DNA of 64,000 bases from an uncultured Pseudomonadota bacterium (GCA_949292375.1 CASEZG010000001.1:141252-205251), one strand, 5' to 3'. Counted from the stretch's first letter, positions 47,186 to 55,893 are shown. Notes: a model not told the origin generated them from the letters alone. Translations and numbers: made by a program.

Positions 47186-47731
47186 ATGGATGTATTATTT
47201 GATAAGAGCAAATCTGAAGAAAGTAAGGTTTGTAACAAAGTGAGTCCCAGAATTTTTGATTGGGAAGTTGTTGAACGCTATGAGGGTTTGGTCGTTGATC
47301 GAAACGGAGCAAATACTAAGTTGGTACTCTATGATGAGCTCGCTAAGAAAAAGACTGTAGTTATTGACAGTATTTTGCAACAAGATTTGCTGATTACGGC
47401 TCAAGATGCTACGACGGTTTGGACCTTTATTCGGTGTAATGGATTGTTTTTGCACATTAAACCTACATGTGTGATTCAGTATGTCGATGGCTTTCATTTT
47501 GAGGTATATGAGTATGCCAAAGGTGTGGTTGTTTATTTCTTTAATTCGGAAGGAAAAATAACCAGCCGCAAACTTTTTGATTCAGGTTACAAGAAAAATG
47601 GTCACTGGTTTTTTGAAAATGAGGTGGCAGTTTATCGTGTAACGATGAAAGATGAACCAATGCGTTTGAGTGTTATTTTTTACAAACATCAGCCGCGTGG
47701 ACATTGGTATTGGCCATTCTGGAAGTTTTGA
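47186..47731 (+). CDS. Orphan protein of unknown function, beta-rich
   Basis: A 181-aa protein with no signal peptide, membrane segment or recognised family. Alternating hydrophobic residues (LVVDRNGANTKLVLYD, FHFEVYEYAKGVVVYFF) suggest an all-beta fold, and the C-terminus is strikingly aromatic (GHWYWPFWKF). It is inserted between rbfA and truB, normally neighbours, has its own terminators on both sides and an AT-rich leader with TTTTTTGTC and AATTGTGATATAA but no Shine-Dalgarno sequence. These features resemble those of the other orphan genes in the window. Confidence 0.65.
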   Translation: MDVLFDKSKSEESKVCNKVSPRIFDWEVVERYEGLVVDRNGANTKLVLYDELAKKKTVVIDSILQQDLLITAQDATTVWTFIRCNGLFLHIKPTCVIQYVDGFHFEVYEYAKGVVVYFFNSEGKITSRKLFDSGYKKNGHWFFENEVAVYRVTMKDEPMRLSVIFYKHQPRGHWYWPFWKF

Positions 47732-47745
47732 GAAATTTAAAAGCG

Positions 47746-47782
47746 AAGCTTCGTATCTTTTAAGATACGGAGCTTTTCTTTT
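47746..47782 (+). terminator. Terminator of the orphan gene before truB
   Basis: A 14-bp stem (47746-47759 with 47762-47775, one G-U) on a tiny TT loop, followed by TTCTTTT. Confidence 0.8.
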
Positions 47783-47834
47783 GACAAGATAAGAAATTCT
47801 GCGTAATCTTTGAAAAAAATATAGGAAAAGTAAT

Positions 47835-48746
47835 ATGGGACGGCATAAAAAAGGCGAAGAGATTAACGGTTGGTTGGTGATTGATAAGCCGCGGGATATG
47901 GGCTCAACCGATGTGGTGAATTTTACTAGACGGTTGTTTAAGGCCAAAAAAAATGGTCATTGCGGAACATTAGACCCTTTTGCAACGGGGGTTTTACCGA
48001 TTGCTTTTGGTGAGGCAACCAAGCTTATTTCTTATGTTACGGAGGCGCGTAAAGAATACGAGTTTGTACTTAAGTGGGGCGAAGCTACGTCAACGGCAGA
48101 TACGGAAGGGGAAGTTGTGGACATATCTGACAAGGTGCCTGAAAAAGAGGAAATTTTGGCTGTGTTGCCGCTGTTTTTAGGTGAAATTGAGCAAGTTCCG
48201 CCAGTGTATTCAGCTATAAAAATCAATGGAAAACGTGCTTATGATTTGGCGCGCAAAGGTGAAGATGTGGTTATGCCTTCCCGCAAGATAAAAATTTATA
48301 ATTTGGAATTAATAGAAGAATTACCGAATAATCAGGCTCGTTTTAGGGTTGAGTGTTCTAAAGGAACATATATTCGAACGCTTGGGCAAGATATTGCCTT
48401 AAAACTTGGGACGGTCGGGCATTTGAAAGAGCTTAGACGGACAAAATGCGGGAATTTCGGCCTTGATGATGCAATAACGCTTGAAAAATTGAAAAATATG
48501 GTGCATAGTAGCACTCCAAATGAAGTTTTGCTTCCGATAGAAACATATCTGCGCGACATCGCGGTTATTGCTGTTTCGGAAGCTGATGCAGCTAAACTGA
48601 AGTTGGGACAAGGGCTTTCGCCTAGGGCTTATGGCTTGGACGGCTCGGTTGAGTATGAGGCCGTTGCTACCCATGACGGTAAGATGGTTGCGATTGTGCG
48701 AATCGACAATAGAAAAATTGCTCCGGTTCGTGTGTTTAATCTTTAA
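47835..48746 (+). CDS. truB: tRNA pseudouridine(55) synthase TruB
   Basis: TruB makes pseudouridine 55 in the T-loop of tRNAs. The 303-aa protein has GWLVIDKPRDMGSTDVV, the catalytic motif GHCGTLDPFATGVLPIAFG (Asp), YEFVLKWGEATSTADTEG, PPVYSAIKINGKRAYDLAR and SKGTYIRTLGQDI. Full length. It leads the truB-rpsO pair (17-base gap). Confidence 0.96.
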   Translation: MGRHKKGEEINGWLVIDKPRDMGSTDVVNFTRRLFKAKKNGHCGTLDPFATGVLPIAFGEATKLISYVTEARKEYEFVLKWGEATSTADTEGEVVDISDKVPEKEEILAVLPLFLGEIEQVPPVYSAIKINGKRAYDLARKGEDVVMPSRKIKIYNLELIEELPNNQARFRVECSKGTYIRTLGQDIALKLGTVGHLKELRRTKCGNFGLDDAITLEKLKNMVHSSTPNEVLLPIETYLRDIAVIAVSEADAAKLKLGQGLSPRAYGLDGSVEYEAVATHDGKMVAIVRIDNRKIAPVRVFNL

Positions 48747-48763
48747 TATAAAAGGAAAATGTG

Positions 48764-49033
48764 ATGTCGATTACAAATGAACAGAAACAAGAAATTATTA
48801 AAAACTTTGGTACAAAACCGGGTGATACCGGATCTGCCGAAGTTCAAATTGCTATCTGGACAACCAGAATTAACAATTTGATTGAACACTTCAATACACA
48901 CCAGAAAGATTTGCATTCTCGTCTGGGTTTGATGAAAATGGTTGGTAAACGCCGCCACCTCTTGGATCACTTGAAATCTAAGAGTGAAGAAAGATATCAA
49001 AACATTATTGAAAAACTGAATCTGCGTAAGTAA
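48764..49033 (+). CDS. rpsO: 30S ribosomal protein uS15
   Basis: An 89-aa uS15 with the family core [45 protein letters not shown] and [20 protein letters not shown] precedes the ATG; a GTG one codon upstream is an alternative. pnp follows after a hairpin-rich spacer. Confidence 0.96.
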   Translation: MSITNEQKQEIIKNFGTKPGDTGSAEVQIAIWTTRINNLIEHFNTHQKDLHSRLGLMKMVGKRRHLLDHLKSKSEERYQNIIEKLNLRK

Positions 49034-49066
49034 GATTAGTTTATGCAGCATTGGGAGCGAAAAATA

Positions 49067-49242
49067 CAAAAGAACCAAGAAACATGCAGTGCTACTGCGG
49101 TTAGTTTTTCTTTTGGATGCTTGGGTGTTACGCTTTGTGCTGTGTCGTAAATTTTGGGGTATGCGGGGCAATGGGGCTCCGCATTCCTTTTATGTCGGGA
49201 AACCGGCAAATGGTAGGAAATCTCAATTCATGGGGAATTGAG
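49067..49242 (+). promoter_or_regulatory. Hairpin-rich rpsO-pnp spacer
   Basis: The 245-base spacer holds three stems: a long interrupted one (CAAAAGA 49067-49073 with TCTTTTG 49109-49115, inner GCAGT/ACTGC, possibly the rpsO terminator), GG-ATGCGG--GC with GC-CCGCAT-CC (about 49158-49187), and CTCAATTC/GAATTGAG (49222-49242) close to the pnp start. In E. coli the pnp leader stem is an RNase III site used for pnp autoregulation; the same is inferred here. Confidence 0.5.
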
Positions 49243-49278
49243 TGAGGATTGTAAGAGAATAGATGAAAGGAAGAATTT

Positions 49279-51405
49279 ATGATCGATTTTAAAGTGTGCC
49301 GCAAAGAAATGGAATGGGGCGGACGCAAGTTGGTTTTGGAAACGGGAAAAGTTGCCAGACAAGCCGAAGGAGCTGTTTTGGTTACTTATGGTGAAACAGA
49401 GGTTTTGGCTACAGTTTGCGCCGCAAAAGAGGTTAAGGCAGATCAGGATTTCTTCCCTTTGACCGTTAATTATCAGGAAAAATATTATGCAACGGGTAAA
49501 GTTCCCGGTGGCTTTATGAAGAGAGAAGGCAAGCCTTCTGAGCGCGAAGTTTTAATCTCTCGTTTGATTGACCGTCCGATACGCCCGCTGTTTCCGGATG
49601 CTTTTAAAAATGAAGTTCAGGTTATTTGCACGGTTTTGTCTCATGATCAACAAACAGATTCCGATATTCCGGCAATGATTGCCGCTTCGGCTGCTTTGAC
49701 AATTTCGGGTATTCCGTTCTTGGGTCCGATTGGTGCGGCTAAAGTTGGTTATATTGATGGACAGTTTGTTTTGAACCCGACAATTGAGCAGATGCCGAAC
49801 ACAAATTTGGAGCTCTCTGTTGCCGGTACGTCTGAAGGTGTTTTGATGGTTGAATCTGAGGCTAATGAGCTTTCAGAGGAGACAATGCTTAATGCAGTTA
49901 TGTTTGGTTTTGAAAGCTTCCAGCCTGTTATTAAGATGATTAAGGAACTCAAGGCCGAAGCCGGAAAACCAGACTGGGAAGCTCCTGCTTTTCCGCCGGA
50001 GTTCGATGCTTTGTATGCTCGTATCGAAAAAGAATTTATCGGTAAATATGAAGAGGCATTTAAGGTTACAGATAAACTTAAGAGAGGCGAGTTGGTTGGA
50101 CAGGCTTCGGAAGAAGTTAAAGCAACGATTGACCCCGAAAATGAGCTTGAAATGCGTTATGTCGGGGATGCTATTGAAAAGTTGATGCATAAAGTTGTTC
50201 GTGAGAAGGTTTTGACTACGGGACACCGTATTGATGGTCGTGATACCAAGACGGTTAGACCAATTCAGTGCGAAGTTGATGTTTTGCCTTGTGCGCATGG
50301 TTCTGCGTTGTTTACGCGTGGCGAAACTCAGGCAATGGTTGTTACAACTTTGGGTACTGGCGATGATGCTCAGGTTGTTGACGGCTTGATGAACGAATAT
50401 AAGGAAGACTTTATGTTGAACTACAACTTCCCGCCGTTTTCGGTTGGTGAATGTGGTAGAATCGGAAGTCCCGGACGTCGCGAAATCGGTCACGGTAAGC
50501 TCGCTTGGCGCGCTATTCATCCGATGATGCCGAAAAATAAGGATACTTTCCCTTATACTGTTCGTGTTGTTTCAGAGATTATGGAATCCAATGGTTCTTC
50601 TTCAATGGCAACGGTTTGCGGTACGACAATGTCTTTGATGGCTGCAGGTGTACCGATGGAAAAACCGGTTGCAGGTATTGCTATGGGCTTGATTAAGGAA
50701 GATGATGGTCGTGTGGCTGTCTTGACCGATATTTTGGGCGATGAAGACCATTTGGGCGATATGGACTTTAAGGTTGCCGGTACGAAGGACGGCGTAACAG
50801 CTTTGCAGATGGATATTAAAATTACATCTATCACCAAAGAGATTATGCAGACGGCCTTGGCTCAGGCGCATGAGGGTCGTATTCATATTCTGGGCGAAAT
50901 GGCAAAAGCTATTGCTGAGCCTCGTCCGCATGTTTCTGACCGTGCGCCGCGCATTATTGCCATTAAGATTCCGGTTGATAAAATCCGCGAAGTTATCGGT
51001 TCCGGTGGTAAGGTTATTCGTGAAATTACCGAAAAGACCAATACCAAAATTGATATTGCTGATGATGGTGTTATCAAGATTGCTTCAATCAAGAAAGAAG
51101 ACGGTGAAGCCGCTTTGGATTGGATTATGGGTATTGTTGCCGAGCCGGAAGAAGGTAAGATTTACCATGGCGTGATTACCAAGATTATGGACTTTGGTGC
51201 TTTTGTACGCTTCCTCGGAACAACCGAAGGTCTGGTTCATATTTCAGAAGTTAAGAACGAGCGTATTGCTTCTGTTTCTGACTTCTATAAAGAAGGTGAT
51301 GCTATCTGGGTTAAGTGCTTGGGTACGGATAACCGTGGTAAGGTTAAACTTTCAGCAAAAAGGGTTAATCAGGAAACCGGTGAGGATTTGGAAAAGCACG
51401 AATAA
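49279..51405 (+). CDS. pnp: Polynucleotide phosphorylase
   Basis: PNPase degrades RNA 3'-5' by phosphorolysis. The 708-aa protein has two RNase PH domains (first [20 protein letters not shown]; second with [35 protein letters not shown] and [11 protein letters not shown]), a KH domain ([19 protein letters not shown]) and an S1 domain ([17 protein letters not shown]). GAAAGGAAG precedes the start. The last codons (E-K-H-E) form one arm of the palindrome that follows. Confidence 0.97.
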   Translation: MIDFKVCRKEMEWGGRKLVLETGKVARQAEGAVLVTYGETEVLATVCAAKEVKADQDFFPLTVNYQEKYYATGKVPGGFMKREGKPSEREVLISRLIDRPIRPLFPDAFKNEVQVICTVLSHDQQTDSDIPAMIAASAALTISGIPFLGPIGAAKVGYIDGQFVLNPTIEQMPNTNLELSVAGTSEGVLMVESEANELSEETMLNAVMFGFESFQPVIKMIKELKAEAGKPDWEAPAFPPEFDALYARIEKEFIGKYEEAFKVTDKLKRGELVGQASEEVKATIDPENELEMRYVGDAIEKLMHKVVREKVLTTGHRIDGRDTKTVRPIQCEVDVLPCAHGSALFTRGETQAMVVTTLGTGDDAQVVDGLMNEYKEDFMLNYNFPPFSVGECGRIGSPGRREIGHGKLAWRAIHPMMPKNKDTFPYTVRVVSEIMESNGSSSMATVCGTTMSLMAAGVPMEKPVAGIAMGLIKEDDGRVAVLTDILGDEDHLGDMDFKVAGTKDGVTALQMDIKITSITKEIMQTALAQAHEGRIHILGEMAKAIAEPRPHVSDRAPRIIAIKIPVDKIREVIGSGGKVIREITEKTNTKIDIADDGVIKIASIKKEDGEAALDWIMGIVAEPEEGKIYHGVITKIMDFGAFVRFLGTTEGLVHISEVKNERIASVSDFYKEGDAIWVKCLGTDNRGKVKLSAKRVNQETGEDLEKHE

Positions 51406-51516
51406 TTGGTGATTAATACAGATTTTGCGGGTTGCTGACATCCTCACGTACTTCTGTGTACGCTCCGGTGTCAGCCCCCTGAAATCTTATTACTCCCCTA
51501 ATTCTTCGTGCTTTTC
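51391..51516. repeat. Palindromic element, pnp 3' copy
   Basis: A 126-base imperfect palindrome centred on GTAC-TTCTGT-GTAC (51448-51461). GAAAAGCACGAA (the end of pnp, 51391-51402) returns inverted as TTCGTGCTTTTC (51505-51516); GCTGACA pairs with TGTCAGC inside. The 25-base segment starting AATTGGTGATTAATACAG at 51404 recurs as a direct repeat at 51527, 123 bases on. The minus strand encodes DTGAYTEVREDVSNPQ, clearly related to the truA and hemW copies. It fills most of the pnp downstream gap. Confidence 0.85.
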
Positions 51517-51569
51517 TTTGACGCGGAATTGGTGATTAATACAGATTTTGCTGATTATGCATAAAAAAT

Positions 51570-51601
51570 GGGCTGGTTTTAAAAATCAGCTCTTTTTTTT
51601 G
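51570..51601 (+). terminator. Terminator after pnp and its palindrome
   Basis: GGGCTGGTT (51570-51578) pairs with AATCAGCTC (51584-51592, two G-U), followed by eight T. Confidence 0.82.
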
Positions 51602-51613
51602 TTTAAAATATGT

Positions 51614-51642
51614 TTGACAGAAGAGTCTTTTTTGTCTATTGT
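51614..51642 (+). promoter_or_regulatory. Promoter of the 51698-52524 gene pair
   Basis: TTGACA, a 17-base spacer ending TTTTTTGTC, and TATTGT. A second possible -10, TATAAT followed by TGTGA, lies at 51657-51662. The same combination precedes the 52653 gene. Confidence 0.6.
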
Positions 51643-51697
51643 GTAGGTAACTTTAATATAATTGTGACTAAGAATTATAAACTTAATAATTTTAAAT

Positions 51698-51991
51698 ATG
51701 GATGCTTATTTAATTTTGTTTGCAATTGTTGTGATTGTGATCGTGGCTTTCTGGTTTTTTTTGAAAGCGTTTAGGACTCCTATTAAAGTAGAAAACGAAA
51801 CTTTTAAGGTTCGTCTTTTATATTTTGATAAGGATGCATGGCTCTGTCACTTTGAAAACGGCACAGATGTTGGGCGGGGATTTGTTTATCTTCCCGAAAA
51901 AGGACATTATGCTGGTGAAGAAGTGGAAGTTATGCTTGAGGGGAAAGAAGTGTTAGAGCTTTTTTCGCCGGTAGAAAAAGAAGAGTATTAA
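51698..51991 (+). CDS. Small membrane protein with C-terminal beta domain
   Basis: A 97-aa protein: one N-terminal membrane segment (residues 3-23, LILFAIVVIVIVAFWFFL) and a small soluble domain that looks like a five-strand beta barrel (FKVRLLYFDKDAWLCHFENG, GHYAGEEVEVMLEGKEVLEL). The layout recalls NfeD-like or SH3/OB-type membrane-anchored domains, but no family is recognised. No Shine-Dalgarno sequence; leader reads TTTTAAAT before ATG. First of four similar genes. Confidence 0.65.
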   Translation: MDAYLILFAIVVIVIVAFWFFLKAFRTPIKVENETFKVRLLYFDKDAWLCHFENGTDVGRGFVYLPEKGHYAGEEVEVMLEGKEVLELFSPVEKEEY

Positions 51992-52008
51992 CCTTAAAAA
52001 ACACATTT

Positions 52009-52524
52009 ATGGAAGCTTTGAATTTAAGTATCATGGCAGTATCAATTATTATCTGCCTGATATTGTTTTTTTATTTGCTAAGTTGGTCTTTACGCAAACG
52101 CGTGAAGCCAATTTATGTAAAAAGAAATGTTCTAACCTTTGCTTGGGTTCAGGCATTGGTACTGGAGACAGCTTTATTGCTTAATTGTGTTGTCATGGAT
52201 TTTCGTGGAATTAAGACGGAATTTGATGACTATTATGCAATAATACCAATAGTTATCTCCGTTCTCTTGGGACTTATGTGCCGAGAGGTGTTATTGAAAA
52301 ATTATAAGAAATATATCCACATCGGCGATAAATGTAATTTTGTTGTTGCCAGTGTGGGAGAGCGCCGATTGCAGGGCTATGTCGTTATCGGTAATAATAA
52401 TTGGTTACCGGCGGAAGCGATAATTGCTCCTGAAGAAGCAGAAAAATATTTTGAAGAACAACAAATGACAGCGGTCATTTGTGATAGGGACCCTGATAAT
52501 AAGTTTCTTATTGTTGAGGTCTAG
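52009..52524 (+). CDS. Membrane protein of unknown function
   Basis: A 171-aa protein with an N-terminal membrane segment (about 8-28), two further segments (about 45-62 and 78-95) and a soluble C-terminal beta-rich domain (GDKCNFVVASVGERRLQGYV ... FLIVEV). It follows the previous gene by 17 bases, without a recognisable ribosome binding site, and is probably in the same transcript. No family recognised. The domain order (membrane, then small beta domain) is shared with its three neighbours. Confidence 0.65.
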   Translation: MEALNLSIMAVSIIICLILFFYLLSWSLRKRVKPIYVKRNVLTFAWVQALVLETALLLNCVVMDFRGIKTEFDDYYAIIPIVISVLLGLMCREVLLKNYKKYIHIGDKCNFVVASVGERRLQGYVVIGNNNWLPAEAIIAPEEAEKYFEEQQMTAVICDRDPDNKFLIVEV

Positions 52525-52540
52525 ATTAATAATCAGCGTG

Positions 52541-52577
52541 AGAGGGGTTGCTCGTGAGAGTAGCCTCTTTCTTTTTG
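52541..52577 (+). terminator. Terminator after the 52009 gene
   Basis: A stem of about 12 bp (AGAG-GGTTGCTC with GAGTAGCC-TCTT, several G-U pairs, GTGA loop), followed by TTCTTTTTG. Confidence 0.75.
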
Positions 52578-52581
52578 CCTG

Positions 52582-52610
52582 TTGACACAAAAAACAGTTT
52601 TGTCTATAGT
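52582..52610 (+). promoter_or_regulatory. Promoter of the 52653-53757 gene pair
   Basis: TTGACA, a 17-base spacer ending TTTTGTC, and TATAGT; a second -10-like TATAAT plus TGTGA at 52624-52629. Near copy of the promoter at 51614-51642. Confidence 0.65.
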
Positions 52611-52652
52611 TTAAGCGTTTTGATATAATTGTGAAACTTAAACTTTTTTATT

Positions 52653-53189
52653 ATGCATATATTTATAGACAGAGTCTTGCTTTTAAGCTGTGGGCTATTG
52701 AGTTTTTTGTATCTGATCGGTGCATTTTTTATTTATTTTAAGCAAATTGTGCCGGGATATGTCGGGATGAAGCGTTTTCGGAAAATTAGGCGGTGGCATA
52801 AGTTTTTTTGTGTCCCATTGCTTTGTTTGTTTGCCTTTTATGCTTTTACACCATGGTCATCGTTTGGCAATTTTGAAAAAATGGTTGCTTTGGCTGTTGT
52901 TTATTTTACTTTGGCTGGTTTTTTTGTTTTCCGCTATGTGGTGGATAAGGCTTTGCTGAGTTTGAACGGGCAAAAGGTTGCCATAAAAGTTGATTTTGCT
53001 GATGAACGAGACATTGTGTATCGGATTGTTTATAAGGGCAAAAATATGGAATATGTTAATTCCCCGCGTTATTGCTGGGAGGGATATGATTTGAAATCCG
53101 GAGATGTACTTTGGGCTCGTGTTGAGGCCAGTATTGTTGATGGAGAAGTTTGTTTAAAATTAAAATTCTTTAGCAATGGATGCAATTAA
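52653..53189 (+). CDS. Membrane protein of unknown function
   Basis: A 178-aa protein with three likely membrane segments (about 8-28, 50-66, 77-95) and a C-terminal soluble beta-rich domain (QKVAIKVDFADERDIVYRIV ... VCLKLKFFSNG). No family recognised. No Shine-Dalgarno sequence before ATG (TTTTTTATT). Its end overlaps the next gene by 14 bases, so the two are translationally linked. Confidence 0.65.
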   Translation: MHIFIDRVLLLSCGLLSFLYLIGAFFIYFKQIVPGYVGMKRFRKIRRWHKFFCVPLLCLFAFYAFTPWSSFGNFEKMVALAVVYFTLAGFFVFRYVVDKALLSLNGQKVAIKVDFADERDIVYRIVYKGKNMEYVNSPRYCWEGYDLKSGDVLWARVEASIVDGEVCLKLKFFSNGCN

Positions 53190-53757
53190 TTTAATCGAGA
53201 AATGGTTGTTTGTTTTTACAGATAACGTTGTGTATGTTTATTTTGCCTTTTATTTTATGTATAGATGGCGAATGAGCCCAATTTCCGTAAAAGAATGTTG
53301 GTGTTTGAATTTATTGGATGGATTTACGTATTACGTTTTGTTGCCAATGATATCAATGCTTGGATTCTTTCAGCTAACAGATTGGGGTACTTGTAATATG
53401 CTTACTATCTCTTTTAATATGGTGCTTATTATGGGTATGATGCATTTGGTACGGAAAGCTGCGGCTTCGACGTATTTTCATGTTAAAGGAGAATTGGTGG
53501 ATTTGGTTGTTGTGGCAAAAAGCGACAAAGAAGCAACCTATATTCTTCAGACCCTTGACGGATGTATCTTTTGGGAAGAAACGACCAAAGAAATTCCTTT
53601 GCTGAAGTTGTTTAATTCGGCAGAAGAGAATTGTTATTTAGTAAAAATCCGAGAGGTTATCTTGAAAGAAGAAAACCCTTTTGTGATTGAGTTTCTGACG
53701 GAAGAAGAGGTTCGAAAAGAAATTAAAAAAATCAAAAAACAGAGAGGTTCGGAGTAG
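53176..53757 (+). CDS. Membrane protein of unknown function
   Basis: A 193-aa protein with about three membrane segments (residues 13-30, 48-68, 78-95) and a soluble C-terminal domain (VDLVVVAKSDKEATYILQTL, then an acidic/basic tail). The start lies inside the end of the previous gene. Layout matches the other three genes of the cluster, which suggests a divergent paralogous set. Function unknown. Confidence 0.65.
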   Translation: MDAINLIEKWLFVFTDNVVYVYFAFYFMYRWRMSPISVKECWCLNLLDGFTYYVLLPMISMLGFFQLTDWGTCNMLTISFNMVLIMGMMHLVRKAAASTYFHVKGELVDLVVVAKSDKEATYILQTLDGCIFWEETTKEIPLLKLFNSAEENCYLVKIREVILKEENPFVIEFLTEEEVRKEIKKIKKQRGSE

Positions 53758-53775
53758 TCCGAGCCTCTTTTTGTT
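53743..53775 (+). terminator. Terminator of the membrane-protein cluster
   Basis: An 11-bp stem, AGAGGTTCGGA with TCCGAGCCTCT (one G-U), whose loop contains the stop codon of the last gene, followed by TTTTTG. Confidence 0.88.
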
Positions 53776-53820
53776 TTAAAAAGTCCTTGAAATATGGAAA
53801 AGAAAGTTGTATGAGTCTTT

Positions 53821-53853
53821 TTGTCGGCGGGCACCCCTGGAGGCTCGCGACAA
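53821..53853 (+). promoter_or_regulatory. Leader hairpin upstream of rplY
   Basis: TTGTCG-CG-GC and GC-CG-CGACAA pair with single-base bulges around an ACCCCTGGAG loop, 30 bases before the rplY start. It is much more GC-rich than its surroundings. No terminator T-run follows, so a protein-binding or stability element is more likely; unproven. Confidence 0.4.
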
Positions 53854-53883
53854 GGTGATTAATTTTCAGTAAGGATTTTTAAT

Positions 53884-54174
53884 ATGACAAATATTACTTT
53901 TAATGCTGTTAAGCGTGAGAAAGCAGGTAAGGGGGCAGCTCGTGCATGTCGTCGTGAGGGTCGTATCCCTGCCGTTATTTATGGTGGAAACAAAGAGCCG
54001 GAACTCATCAGCTTGAACCCTGTTGAGGTTACCAAGGCTTTGGATACTTTCGGTTTCTATGATGCCGATATCGAAGTTGTTGTTGACGGCAAGTCTCACA
54101 AGGTTATCTGTCAGGATGTGCAGTTCCATCCCGTTTCTGATGCGCCGCTGCATGTTGACTTCTTGAGAAAATAA
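53884..54174 (+). CDS. rplY: 50S ribosomal protein bL25 (short form)
   Basis: bL25 binds 5S rRNA. The 96-aa protein has the RNA-binding core KGAARACRREGRIPAVIYGG and the end ICQDVQFHPVSDAPLHVDFL. Most alphaproteobacteria carry a ~200-aa form with a C-terminal CTC domain; here the gene stops at the end of the core domain, as in E. coli. AAGGATTTTT lies before the start. pth follows 93 bases on. Confidence 0.92.
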   Translation: MTNITFNAVKREKAGKGAARACRREGRIPAVIYGGNKEPELISLNPVEVTKALDTFGFYDADIEVVVDGKSHKVICQDVQFHPVSDAPLHVDFLRK

Positions 54175-54267
54175 GTCTTATCTGTTTTTGAAACAGTTTA
54201 GGGAGAAATTGTCCGATTGTTTTGAGGATGTTTTCTCCCTTTAATTTTATGTTAGGTCGAGGTTTTG

Positions 54268-54849
54268 ATGTTTTTGATTGTGGGGTTGGGTAATCCGGGA
54301 AATGAATATGCCGAAACAAGGCATAATGTCGGTTTTATGGCGGCGGATTGTTTGGCAGAAAAATATAATTTCTCTCCTTTTAAGGCAAAGTTTGATGGGT
54401 TGGTTGCCGAAGGCGTGATTGAAGGGGAAAAAGTTTTGCTCCTTAAACCGCAAACTTTTATGAATCTTTCCGGAAACGCGGTGGTTAAGGCTGCTTCTTT
54501 TTATAAAATATTGCCGCAAAATGTGGTTGTGATTCATGATGATATGGACTTGCAGCCGGGGCAGATTAAAGCTAAATGCGGCGGTGGGGCCGGTGGACAT
54601 AACGGTTTGAAAAGTATTGATGCGCATATTGGCCAAAATTATAATCGTATTCGTATCGGTGTAGGGCATCCTAAAGGTCGCGGTGAGGAAGTTGTTAACC
54701 ATGTGCTGTCTCGGTTTTCGAAGGCAGATAAAGAGTTGCTTTTGAGAGACTTGGATATGGTCTGCGCTAATATCGGAATTTTGCTTACCTGCGGTCTGGC
54801 GGCTTTTACAAACAAAATCGGAATGCTGATGAAAAAGGTGGCTGATTAA
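54268..54849 (+). CDS. pth: Peptidyl-tRNA hydrolase
   Basis: Pth recycles peptidyl-tRNAs released from stalled ribosomes. The 193-aa protein has IVGLGNPGNEYAETRHNVGF (catalytic His), PQTFMNLSGNAV, VIHDDMDLQPGQIK (Asp) and GGGAGGHNGLKSID. ATG 54268 is preceded by GAGG. The rplY-pth-(GT)-ychF order is the usual rplY-pth-ychF cluster with one added gene. Confidence 0.95.
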   Translation: MFLIVGLGNPGNEYAETRHNVGFMAADCLAEKYNFSPFKAKFDGLVAEGVIEGEKVLLLKPQTFMNLSGNAVVKAASFYKILPQNVVVIHDDMDLQPGQIKAKCGGGAGGHNGLKSIDAHIGQNYNRIRIGVGHPKGRGEEVVNHVLSRFSKADKELLLRDLDMVCANIGILLTCGLAAFTNKIGMLMKKVAD

Positions 54850-54918
54850 ATTTTTGTTTGCTTGTAATAATTGTGCGGGCTTTGTATGCTAGAGCATATT
54901 TGATGAGGAGTTTTTGTT

Positions 54919-55893
54919 ATGCCACAGATTTCGGTTATCCTTCCGGTTTATAATATTAAAAGAGAATATTTAACCAAAGCGGTTGAAAGTGTTTTGGCGC
55001 AGAGTTTTGCGGATTTTGAACTGCTGATCGTTGATGACGGCTCGAAAAAAGAAACGGCTGATTTGTGTGATGAATTGGCGGCAAAAGATAAACGTGTTAC
55101 GGTTTTTCATAATTTTAATCAGGGTCCCGGAAAGTCGCGCAACTTTGGTTTGGCTCAGGCTAAAGGTGAATTTGTGATTTTTATGGACCATGATGATTGG
55201 GTTGAGAAAGATTGGCTGAAAAAACTTCATCATTCTATTGTCAAAAATAAGTCTGATGCTGCTTTTTGCTACGCGGATGAGTATGTTGAGGAAGATGGTG
55301 TCTTTCAGAAATGGGCGGCTCCGCATTTTGATGCGGAAGTTTTTGATATGGATGATGCTATGCGCAACAAAATGGCAAATGTGTTTTTTGCGCCTTGGGC
55401 AAAGTTGGTCAGAATGGAGATTATCAAAAAGCATCATTTAATGTTTGCGGAGGACGGAAACAGGTTTGATGATGTTCTGTTTCATATCTTTTTGAACGAA
55501 TATGCTGCCAGATTTTCTTTTGTAGACGAAGTGTTGTATCATCATCGGCTTTTTGCAGCCTCAATTACGGGAGCCAGCAGTCAAAATACGGATATGTATT
55601 TTGATGTCTTTAAGACAATAGAGAGTGCGGCGGCAAAATGTGCGGAAGAAGGAAGCAGTGTTAAAAGAATTATTGATCGAAATATGAACTTTTTTTGCAG
55701 TGCAACAGATGAAATTATTTCGCGAAAAGAGTTTATCAAAAAAATGCGTTATTATATTAAAAAATTCGGGCTTAAAGATGTTTTGCGCAAGCAGAGGAAT
55801 CGTAAAATCAGGCATTGGTTGTTTACTTTTGACCTCAAGAAAGGTGTGATACGGATTTTGGGCATATATTTGTTAAATAAGCAAAAAAAATAG
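54919..55893 (+). CDS. Family 2 glycosyltransferase
   Basis: A 324-aa GT-A fold enzyme: ISVILPVYNIKREYLTKAVE, LLIVDDGSKKETADLCDEL, GPGKSRNFGLAQAKGEFVIF and the metal-binding MDHDDW (DxD). The C-terminal third is basic with one hydrophobic stretch near the end, so it may be membrane-associated. Substrate and product cannot be told; a role in LPS or capsule sugar assembly is likely for this family. It is inserted between pth and ychF. Confidence 0.85.
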   Translation: MPQISVILPVYNIKREYLTKAVESVLAQSFADFELLIVDDGSKKETADLCDELAAKDKRVTVFHNFNQGPGKSRNFGLAQAKGEFVIFMDHDDWVEKDWLKKLHHSIVKNKSDAAFCYADEYVEEDGVFQKWAAPHFDAEVFDMDDAMRNKMANVFFAPWAKLVRMEIIKKHHLMFAEDGNRFDDVLFHIFLNEYAARFSFVDEVLYHHRLFAASITGASSQNTDMYFDVFKTIESAAAKCAEEGSSVKRIIDRNMNFFCSATDEIISRKEFIKKMRYYIKKFGLKDVLRKQRNRKIRHWLFTFDLKKGVIRILGIYLLNKQKK

